Source: Flammula alnicola (lineage: Eukaryota; Basidiomycota; Agaricomycetes; Agaricales; Strophariaceae). Taken from it: 64,000 nt of DNA. The notes below the pieces were generated by a model. That model made no database searches and was not told the DNA's origin. It saw only the letters and a list, made by a program, of their open reading frames with translations. Of the stretch, positions 49,026 to 64,000 are shown piece after piece (within the stretch, counting starts at the first letter, position 1; each line of letters begins with the position of its first letter). Where the stretch lies: NCBI GenBank assembly GCA_015499995.1, contig JADNRV010000015.1:124001-188000 (forward strand), given 5' to 3'. Position numbers and translations under genes: made by a program.

Positions 49026-49416
49026 ACTTGTCTTAGAGGTTTCTTGTTATCTCGATCACCGCCACCTCCTGCGACTCCCTCTGGCGCTTCATTTCACCCA
49101 CATTTCGCGTCTGAGCCGTTTCCTCCCTCTCACGACCCTTGACCTCATTACATGCATGCGTATTATCGAGATGTCGGTCTTCATTTCTTATTATCAGTAG
49201 TCAATTCATCATCTATCATTGTTCAAAAAAATCATGCATATATTTGAAGTTACATTCACTTTGAGCCCCTGAGTAAAGAGATGAGAATTGTTATTCGACA
49301 AAATGTGGTGGCAGAACACCTTTTTCACCGTTTAGCGAACTCTGCATCAGCATCTAAACAACTTACATTTCGACACCTTCATGTTCATTCTTTAACGTTA
49401 ACCTTCACACACGTAT
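49026..49416. promoter_or_regulatory. 3' UTR of 14-3-3 and promoter of the GPI deacylase gene
   Basis: About 390 bp between two genes in the same direction. Nothing specific was identified. Confidence 0.35.
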
Positions 49417-52400
49417 ATGCCAGCCTTCGCTACTGGGTTCCTCGGAATTTTCTCCTTGTTGGCATTGCTACTATTCTATCTTGCGAGTTCGGATACTGCT
49501 GAGAACCTCTCGCCGCAAGGATGTCGAATGTCATGGATGTCACCTTCATATGTGCAACAGGCTAATTTCAACACGAGTTGGAGCCCTTTGGCACGCAGAT
49601 ACTCATTGTGGTTGTACCGCGAAGTTGGTTGGGACTCGGCCAGGTTCGTGATACCTAGTCCTCGAGTTTCGAGACTCCATGCTGGAAATTCCAGGAAACA
49701 GGCCAGCGACGAGGGAGCTTGCCTGTGCTTTTCATTCCAGGGAATGCTGGGTCTTCTCACCAAGTCCGCTCGATAGCATCTTCTGCAACTAGACAATACT
49801 ATTGTCTCCTTTTGTGATATCGCCGACCTTCCATGGCCGTTCGTTGGAACCGTTGGATTTCTTCGCTGGTACGAGGAACTCTCATTTCCGTCCTTTCCAA
49901 GCTGACAGCATATTGTAGTGGAATTCAACGAAGATCTTCGGCTTTCCATGGCTCTACACTTGATTCGCAGATCGCTTATACCTCGAAGGCAATCTCATAT
50001 ATTCTTTCCTTATATCCTCCGAGACCAAGATAATTATCATGGGACATCAATGGGGGGCGTCGTGGCCACCTCATTACTTCCTTCGAACAATATATCGGCT
50101 ATCATCACTATGTCTACTCCCCATACCTTACCACCAGCCCGCTTCGACTCTCGTATCGACAGACTCTATGACAAGCTGCAAAGCACGCTGGAAGAGGATC
50201 CAACACCAATTATTTCCATTTGCGGTGGTGCGACCGACATGATGATCCCTTCCGAGTCTTGCGTTCTACCGAGAACGTCGAAGGATGTTTTTAGGAGGAC
50301 CGTTTTCACGTCTGCGTTGGAGGGTGCATGGACTGGCGTGGGGCATCGCGAGATGGTTTGGTGCCATCAAGTTCGGTGGAGGGTTGCACGGGCTGCCTTG
50401 GAGCTCGGGCAGCAAGGAACTCGTCTTCCAGGGCTGTCGTTCTGGATAAATGGCTACGAGACGGCCACTCACTTCCACCAACTTTGGAGCAACATGGCGA
50501 ATTCGATATTTCTGATCCCTCGAAGCCCGAAACCCTTTCTGCAGGACAGAAACTGATACTAAAGCAGCCGCGGGACTCAAAGAGGTATCTACTTCCCGTC
50601 CAGGGAGACTCCTCGACCGACGCACCCCAAAAAATCACGGTTTTAGTATCGCAGGGTTCTATATGGTCCGTGGGTCCGGAGAATCAGATTCCATTGCAGG
50701 TTTCTATCTTCAGGTGCACGGGACCCACGTCTACATCTGTGGAATGCACCGCCTTGAAACCTGATACATTAAAGCTGATTCCTAGCCCTGTTCTTGGGAA
50801 GAGTTTTCCGGTACCTCATGAAGGCTCTGATGAATCTGAGGGTGTGGTTCTCTACGAGAGTCATGTCCCACGCGTCAACGGCCAACACTGGATTGGCATC
50901 AAGGTAGATGGCGCTGATGGACGAGGATGGGTAGCCGCGGGATTGGGCTCTGATAAGCCAGTTGTTTCGGAAGCCAGAACCATATGTACGCACTGCCTTT
51001 CTCTTTCACGAAGAAGATTGTTATACTGAATACTTTTTTGTTAGCTTTACTAATGGGACCCTTATCGGTTTCCGTTCCTGTAAATGCAGGATTGAGCAAT
51101 TCCTTTACTTTTCCGAATCTGCTATCCCATACACTTGTGGTCTACCGTGTGATCACACATCGTTATGCTATGCCTTCATGCTCAGGTTCGTACATCTTTT
51201 ACATCTAGATGTCATTTGTTATCAATGATTTCCCAACAGATGCGCTCCTGCCTCCCTTGCTTATGCATACTTCTCACCCGGCAGAGACCCACTATTTTCC
51301 ATTAACCAACTTCCACAATCAGCGTACCCTCCTTCACACCCATTTGGCGGCCCCTTTGATAGATCAGACGCGACACTTCTCTTCATTTCTGAATTTGACA
51401 ATTGTATCCTCCGCTGAACCGGAATGCCAGCAAGAGTTTACAAAGTTTGATATCGCCATTGATTGGTCCGCGACATTGGGACGATGGGCTTCTCGATACC
51501 TACACACGCTTGTAAGTTGGGCGGCCGGTGTCGCATCTATTGTTGTTTTCCTCGCATGGGCTCAGATAGATGAAGGCGGTGCGTAATTTCCCTTTCATGG
51601 CTTCTTTTGTATTGAGAAGATCTCCCTCTTCAGCTCCGATGCCGACTGTTGGTCAATCCCTGACGCGTTACGGTCATATGATGCTTCGCCACTTCCTCCC
51701 TGGATCACTTATATTCTCGCTTGTCCCCCTTCCGGAATCGCTTTACCTGGGGAACAAAGGTCTTTTGTTCCTTGCGCCGATAGCACCCCTGATCTTGTGC
51801 ATCGCAAGCGGTCTGGTATGTGTGGTATGGTGGGTTCTGCTGCTGCTTTTGACAGTAATCGGAAAGGCAAATACATTTCTTTTTGGGAGGTAAGTCGTCT
51901 CATCGTCCATGCAAAATAAAACTGGAACTGAGGAGCTACTATTACAGTCGGTCTGAAAGAGTTAGCGTTCCTAGGAGCACCATCCTTTCTCTTTAATCAT
52001 CTGCCTCATGATTTTTGTCTTCGTTCCTTGGCAAGTGGCCTATCTTGGCTGCTGGCTACTCCATCTACATACATGCGCATCATCAATGCGGCATCAGGCC
52101 TCTGTCGATCCCAGATCCAAAATAGAGGCTGTTCCTCTTGTTCGGCGTAGGAGGGAAAGCGCAGAAGCTCAAGATGAAGTCCTTCTTACATCTCGAGAGC
52201 GTCGACCCTCGGATGTACGAGATGTTAAACGAGATAACATCAACCACAACATGCACTTACTCTTGCTCATGACTTGGTTATTGCCTTTAACCGCCCCTGT
52301 GCTGGCTGTGTGGGTGCGGACGTTATTGACCGCTGGATACACTACCCCTTTCGACGGCGACCATAATTTCTTGGCTGTCCTCCCTTTCCTTATCCTTGTG

Positions 52401-52691
52401 GATTTTGCTTCATGGACTCCCGGACCGCTATTTGAAAAAACAAGGTTGCTACTATTTTTCATCAACATCATTTTGCTTTGTATTGAGTATTATTTTTGCA
52501 GGTTCGAAAAACGAATACCTCTGCATTGGCTGTTTGCCGTTATGGCCGGAACAGCCTTCATTTACGGTTCTCGCAAGCCATACCTGGTGCTTGACGTAGC
52601 GCGGGTCGCAATGTGGATCATCGTTATTTGCAAAATTGGGCGTCGTTACTGGGGTGGTTCGCCTTGGACAGGCGGAAGTGACAGCGCTTGA
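49417..52691 (+). CDS. BST1: GPI inositol-deacylase (PGAP1/Bst1 family)
   Basis: Role (family knowledge): an ER membrane lipase that removes the acyl chain from the inositol of GPI anchors, needed for ER exit of GPI proteins. Seen: start [20 protein letters not shown], an N-terminal membrane anchor; [11 protein letters not shown], a PGAP1 hallmark; [18 protein letters not shown] text in the frame at about 49690-49770; [20 protein letters not shown] (about 49842); and the lipase box at about 50039-50060. The box reads as [13 protein letters not shown] only if one T is restored between CAT and CA at 50045-50047; as given, the nucleophile Ser is lost by a frameshift. Next are [34 protein letters not shown] and the conserved [17 protein letters not shown]. 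The C-terminal part (51.5-52.7 kb) has several hydrophobic segments ([37 protein letters not shown]) before the stop at 52691. Further frame changes occur near 49775 and 50420, so the exon structure is approximate. Confidence 0.88.
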
Positions 52692-52732
52692 TATGTACCT
52701 AGTTATTTACCAAAATTCTCCTAGCCTTATGT

Positions 52733-52750
52733 TCTATCGATATCGATAGA
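52733..52750. repeat. Perfect 18-bp palindrome
   Basis: TCTATCGATATCGATAGA is its own reverse complement. It lies 42 bp after the stop codon of the GPI deacylase gene. It may be part of a 3' UTR hairpin or chance. Confidence 0.9.
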
Positions 52751-53114
52751 GAAGGGCATCTGGTTCTCGCTACATTACTCATAATTTATACTATTTGAAT
52801 GGACGCTAGAGATTTTCTTGTGCTTACGAGGTGGATCCCGCGCTGCCTTAGTTATGTTGTTTGGAAGTTGGCCACGATGCAGCGCCCGCTCACTTGTCAG
52901 ATTCTGGTTGTAGCATTCAATTGAAGGCATCAAGTCGACTGCGTAAAGTGGCTGTGGTATACAGCCAAAAATGATCATGATGTGCACTCGCGGATCTATT
53001 ACAAGTACCCTTTTATATTCGAGTGGTTTATTGACACACTCTCAGACTCTCGCAAACTACATTCACCATCGACCCTAAGTTCAACGCTTTCAGCATTCGA
53101 TACACTCTACCGCG

Positions 53115-55954
53115 ATGTGGAATAACAACCAGCAATCAAGCTACGGTGGAGCGCCGCCCGCGTAAGTCGATGTTAATTCTCTGTATTATCTGAAGATGAC
53201 AGTTTCTATAGCTTTCCAAGCTTCCCGAGCGCGTAAGGGACAACTCTAACTCATCTGAAACTCTGTTCTGAAGCGCGATCTGATAGAGATAACAATATTG
53301 GGATCCCCAACCCTCAACCAGGTTACAATCCTGGCTATGCTCCTTCATATGGTCCACCGCCAGGAGCACCACCTTCTGGGTTAGTCCACAAACTCATGGT
53401 TAACGGCCTTCCGTGCTTATGCCTTTTGCTCGCTCATCGCAGCTATGGAGCACCTCCATCTGGGTCAGTACATTATCATGTTGGCAGGAGGGAAAATGTG
53501 TTCGACATAGTATTGACTATGGCACTAGGTTTGGGTTCCCGCCAGGACCGCCACCTTCCGGGTGAGTTACAATGACTCAACGTTTTGCACTGCCAGCCAA
53601 TATATCGAAATAGGTACGGTCCTCCACCTGGCCCTCCACATTCCAGGTAAGTTACAGCCACTCTACATATCTTGGCAACGTCAATTCAGTGTCCAAAAGC
53701 TACGGTCCCCCGCCGGGCCTCCTCCTTCTGGGTGAGTTACTCGCATTTCATGTGTACACAAGTGACCCTCAATGTTTGTAAATCGCAGGTATGGACTCCT
53801 GCAGGGCCCCCGCCATCGGGGTAAGATCGTTAATTCTTCGTCGCAGTATATTGCTAGTTTTCTGATCTTCATTCAAGCTTCAGCCCTCCAGCTGGACCTC
53901 CATCGGAGAGAGGATACCCAGGACAACAGTATCACCAGCAACATTCCCAAGGCGGATATCCTGGCCAACAAGCCATTCTCAAGGCGGATATCCTGCCCAA
54001 CACCACCCACCTCCTCAGTGAGTATGGACTACTATCCTGATGATCCATAGTGTGCTAAATTATTGCAGCGGAGGTAATGCCTACCGTCCACCACGTCAGT
54101 TGACATTTTATTGCACAGTAATAATTGAAGTTGAAACCTGTTCCCGTCTGTAGCAGGACCTCCTCCACCTCCTCCAACGCAGGTCCAGAATTATGGGCCG
54201 CACTTTGAGGGCGCTAATCACAAAGATGCCCAGCCTTACTTCCAGTACTCTCAGTGTAATGGGAAGAAGAAAGCACTCTGTGTATGTTACCTCGATCTCT
54301 GTCTTAATTTTTAGTGCATTAATGTTTCACAGATTGGAATCAATTACTTGGACAAACTGGGGAGCTTGCAGGTTGCATTAATGATGCGAACAACATCCAG
54401 AATTTCCTCATTAGTAGGTATTACCATAGCCTTTTGTTCTTTGTTCTAACCAAATCCTTCTAAGCGCAATATGGATATAAGAGGGAAGATATTGTAAGCT
54501 TACCGACGACTCTACAAACCCTCGCATGATGCCCAGCCGAGAGAATATCGTATGGCGAACATTTCTTATTATCTAAGAACATTTGTTAATTTTTTGATTT
54601 TGCTAGCTGCAAGCCATGCAGTGGCTCGTACGCGGCGCACAGCCAAATGATTCCTTGTTTTTCCATTGTCAGTACAGTTGGTTCGAATTTTTTGTGAGTG
54701 TTCTAAAGTATTTCCAGATTCAGGCCATGGTGGTCAAACGAAGGATTTGGACGGTGATGAAGCCGATGGCTATGATGAAGGTAACATTCTGAAATCTCGA
54801 AATAGCATTCCCATTCTAATGATAGTTCTCCCTAGTAATTTATCCTGTGAGTCAAGAGATCTAACCTGGCGATGTTGTTGCTGACCTGTCCAGATGGATT
54901 ACGAAGCTAATGGTCACATTGTGGACGATGTACGTTCTTCGCTTCTTCAAAAAAGTCTATGTGAACTGACGTGATCCTGAAGCTGATACACGATATTATG
55001 ATAAAACCCCTTCCAGCTGGTTGCCGAATGACAGGCATTTTCGATGTAAGTTCCATTCTTCTGCACTACTCAAGTTACATGCTGACGTTCCACAGTCTTG
55101 CCATTCGGGCTCTGCCATGGGTACGACAAATATATTATTCCTGTTTATGATTGTACTAAAAACAATCGTTTCCAGATCTACCTTACATTGTGCGTCGCTA
55201 TTTTTTCATTCGAAACTGGTCTCCCTGATCGTTGGTCATTAGTATTCGACTGAAGGAAAAGTCAAAGAACCGAACCTTGCCGCGGAAGCTGGACAGGGTC
55301 TCCTTTCAGCTGTTACCTCTTACGCGCGTGGCGACATGGGCGGGGTGTTCAAGTCTGCCATGGGTCTAGTCAAGACAGCTACTGGCAATACACAGAAGGC
55401 GGAAAAGGTGGCGAGAGCGACTAAAACAAGTCCCGCTGATTGTGTGCGTACAATGACAAGACTGTAACCACCCTTCGTTAACCATCAAATAACTTTTAGA
55501 TTTCTTGGAGCGGTTGCAAGGACTCGCAGACCAGCGCTGATACGCAGGAAGCTGGTACAGCGACTGGAGCCATGAGCTTCGTGAGTGTTTCAATTTCTTT
55601 GTGCCCCACAGTCGAAATTAACGCACACATTTCCAGGCTTTCATAAGTGCCCTCAGTAAGACCCTTCTCATCGCTAGATTGTCGATAAATGTAACTCTGG
55701 CGTCTAGGCACTAACAAGCAGCAAAGTTATCAACAACTTCTCATTAGTATTCGAGAAATTTTGAGAGCGAAATACAGTCAGAAACCCCAAGTAAGTCACT
55801 GGCTCGTTGCATTCTTCGTTGTTGATGCCTATTTCATTTTCTCGTCCAGCTGTCGAGCTCTCACCCGATGGTAATCCAATTGTTTATATGAAACATTTCA
55901 TTTGAATTGACGCCCTTTCTCAACCAGGATACCAACATCATGTTCATCTGCTAG
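53115..55954 (+). CDS. MCA1: Type I metacaspase (MCA1/YCA1) with mini-exon prodomain
   Basis: Role (family knowledge): a calcium-dependent caspase-fold protease cutting after Arg/Lys, linked to protein quality control and ageing in fungi. Seen: a Q/Y/G/P-rich prodomain from MWNNNQQSSYGGAPP, encoded by many tiny exons with repeated GYGPPPGPPPSG units (separate entry). The catalytic domain starts at about 54240: YSQCNGKKKALC, then IGINYLDKLGSLQGCINDAN, MQWLVRGAQPNDSLFFHYSG with GHGGQTKD (catalytic His codon 54725-54727) and DGDEADGYDE. VIYPVDYEANGHIVDDLIHD and IFDSCHSGSA (catalytic Cys codon 55100-55102) follow; then LPYIYSTEGKVKEPNLAAEA, VISWSGCKDSQTSADTQEAG, the conserved p10-type region, and a final TNIMFIC at 55954. 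All catalytic elements are intact. Prodomain exons at 53700 and 53789 are one base short, so the frame as given is broken there. Confidence 0.9.
53443..53820 (+). repeat. Tandem array of phase-2 mini-exons in the metacaspase prodomain
   Basis: Consecutive exons 53443-53463 (21 nt), 53529-53561 (33 nt), 53614-53646 (33 nt), 53700-53731 (32 nt) and 53789-53820 (32 nt) all start and end in phase 2 and encode variants of GYGPPPGPPPS. Several of the following donors share GTGAGTTAC or GTAAGTTAC, so exon and intron were duplicated together. The two 32-nt copies lack one base against the 33-nt unit. An earlier 21-nt exon lies at 53212-53232. Confidence 0.8.
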
Positions 55955-57157
55955 GCGGTGTTTATTTCTTTTCTTTTAGCGAATTATCTGGCTGGAAGCT
56001 GGGTGCAAACTTCTAGTTAAACCACTTTATACGTATGTAATTGTGTCCTATCCTCGTCGAATTTCTTGTGCATTGCTTATTGGTGGAAAGAAATAATTCC
56101 GTTCGTTGTTGAAATCGTTGAGAGCTGCCTGAGCTACCTGAATTAATGTTATACTTGAATTTCATTGCTCTTCGAAGGCAGTCGATATCTCATTGACTGT
56201 TATACTTACTCTTTATGTTTGTCTCCTGAGCTTTGTCCCCAGTGTCATCTGCGCAGAGTGTTCGCAAGCGATTATATGTAGACTACGTATTCGCAAGGTA
56301 CCGGTGGAAGGAAAGCGGAAGCATTCCGTTTAAATTGCCGGCATGGAGGATCGAAGATCATCCGAGCCTTGAAGATTAGTCAGCGGCGCTTATTTTTAGG
56401 TTGCACGAAATCGTCCTGAAAAATCGTCAATTGCGAGGATGCTCGAACGAAGAGGCCATTAATTCAAAGATTTATTTACTTCTTATATATGAGTCATTTC
56501 GAGTCGCTCCTGCGCTGAAGAGTTTTTAATAGTTTCGGAATGTGTCTGTGATCATCACGGAGGCCGGAAGCAGGGTCCAAGATCGTTAACAAGATCGCGG
56601 CCAATTGGCTACTTTCACAACCGCTAATTATACGTTAACAGAACATCAAAGTAGGTGTTACCCCGTCGAAGACTTGTAAAACACTAGAAACAGTGAGCAG
56701 GACGTTGATAAAGTTCAGATACAGAAAATCAGTAGCGCCAAGGTCCGAAGTTTTCATTGCATCGACTGGTTTACGGTCGTAAGTATTCTGGGTAATCAAG
56801 TTGAAACTTGAAACTGATAGCATCCTTGGCGGCCCGAGTGTCTCACTGATACTCTTGAAACAAGAGCGAACCATCTCAAAAGTACCTGAAACGTTGTGAT
56901 TCATAGCGTACTCTTCTGCTAGAAGTCGAATGGAAAACACGCAGTCGCCTTGAAGTTTGATGACTTGTGGGTGATTGCCATGAAGACAAAGGTGCCACAA
57001 GCTTTCTATATCAGGTAATTTACCCACGGAGAACCACCGCCGACTAACATAACCTAGCAAATTCGAACTCCGCCACTTACTCTCCTACACTGCTACTCCC
57101 AGAAAGCCTGGAAGGCGAGGTCAGAGCCTCCCAAAAATCCAGCATCCCACCATAAAT
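55955..57157. other. Intergenic region before the KDM5 gene
   Basis: 1.2 kb. A 141-codon open frame on the minus strand (57060-56635) starts without ATG and shows no family signal, so it is not called. The part next to 57157 is the promoter and leader of the demethylase gene. Confidence 0.4.
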
Positions 57158-63436
<6,279 letters not shown>

Positions 63437-63572
63437 CCTTACTTAACTGCTCTATTCCTCTGCACCTGGATCCCTCTGCTCGCTCTTCGAAGTCTTCCGT
63501 ACCCATGTATCACACCTGAAATGCCTGAATCCTGTGTTATTAGAAATTACGTACGTACGTACATGCAGCGAC

Positions 63573-63708
63573 AAGTCCAAGTTCCTTTGTTTACTTATTC
63601 TCTCTGTCCTTGATTTGACTGTCTATCTAGGTATATGCATGTGACTATGTAGCTTACTACCGAATCATCATCGCATGAGTAATTGGAATAGTAGATAATT
63701 GAAAGGAA
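63573..63708. repeat. Diverged direct repeat C, copy 1
   Basis: Starts GTCCAAGTTCCT, contains CTATCTAGGTATATGCATGTGACTATGTAG and ends near GATAATTGAAAGGA. The same order of blocks occurs at 63841-63982. It is preceded by a GTAC-alternating run (TACGTACGTACGTAC) at about 63550. Confidence 0.75.
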
Positions 63709-63840
63709 CGGATTTGTTTCGAGTTGCGACTCATTGTACGGGCATAAGGTAGGGGATTTCCCAAAGTGTTCCAACTATCTTGTGTGGAGTATAGAATATA
63801 AGTATAACATGGTTGATGGACATATGCAACAAGCTTTCCG

Positions 63841-63982
63841 AGTCCAAGTTCCTCTATTTCCTGGGTTTATTCTCTCCTGGGTTTGGTTGAAATGGCTCTC
63901 TATCTAGGTACATGCATGTGACTGTGTAGATTACTACGAAGCATCATGATTAAAAGGATGGATAACTGAAAGGATAACATTG
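63841..63982. repeat. Diverged direct repeat C, copy 2
   Basis: GTCCAAGTTCCT, TATCTAGGTACATGCATGTGACT, TGTAGATTACTAC and GATAACTGAAAGGA match copy 1 in order, with indels between. The element may continue past the right edge. Confidence 0.75.
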
Positions 63983-64000
63983 CATTGTCTGCATGGATGG

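Noticed and set aside
56635..57060. 141-codon minus-strand open frame upstream of the KDM5 gene
   Set aside because: It has no in-frame ATG near its beginning, no family signal and lies in a promoter position. Kept only as an open frame.

Overview
The window is nuclear DNA of a filamentous basidiomycete, most likely an Agaricomycete. The evidence is dense genes on both strands, many GT-AG introns of about 45-70 nt, very short exons, and only eukaryotic housekeeping families (RNA polymerase I subunit, nucleoporin, 14-3-3, PP4 regulatory subunit, KDM5 demethylase, type I metacaspase, TOM20, CLPTM1, GPI inositol deacylase). The species cannot be named from the sequence. No bacterial, viral, plasmid or CRISPR feature was seen, and no tRNA or rRNA was recognised by eye.

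Layout. 33-807 (-) N-terminal part of a Nup98-type FG nucleoporin, leaving the left edge; 1065-5345 (+) RNA polymerase I second-largest subunit; 5586-8824 (-) uncharacterised protein with a histone-fold-like N-terminus; 9102-13677 (-) Q/P-rich C2H2 zinc-finger protein; 13879-15358 (+) NDUFAF5-type methyltransferase; 16253-17500 (-) TRM10 tRNA methyltransferase; 17889-18942 (+) acyl-protein thioesterase; 20761-21370 (+) probable small PPxY membrane protein; 21.7-23.0 kb gene-poor DNA with a diverged duplication; 23817-28551 (+) Whi3/Scw1-type RRM protein; 30285-about 34913 (-) PP4 regulatory subunit 3; 35413-37887 (+) a TOM20 / SET-domain composite locus; 38651-41460 (-) uncharacterised protein; 41806-44709 (-) CLPTM1 family; 45087-45781 (-) small uncharacterised protein; 48092-49025 (+) 14-3-3; 49417-52691 (+) GPI inositol deacylase (PGAP1/Bst1); 53115-55954 (+) metacaspase; 57158-63436 (+) KDM5-type histone demethylase with a low-complexity tail; 63.57-63.98 kb a diverged direct repeat.

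A reader must know one thing first. Many conserved genes are broken in this sequence by apparent single missing bases, usually inside short homopolymers (at least 15 sites in nine or more genes). All go in the same direction and several lie in genes normally essential in fungi. The simplest reading is systematic homopolymer undercalling in the assembly rather than pseudogenes. CDS spans are therefore given as the extent of the homologous coding exons, and the breaks are noted in each entry.

The genes do not form one pathway. The most interesting biology is: (i) the TOM20/SET locus, where retaining or splicing one long intron gives either TOM20 or a TOM20-SET fusion; (ii) the metacaspase prodomain, built from tandem phase-2 mini-exons of 33 nt; (iii) an H2A-like histone-fold protein of unknown role containing a 12-nt microexon; and (iv) a duplicated, intron-like element at 21.7-22.5 kb.
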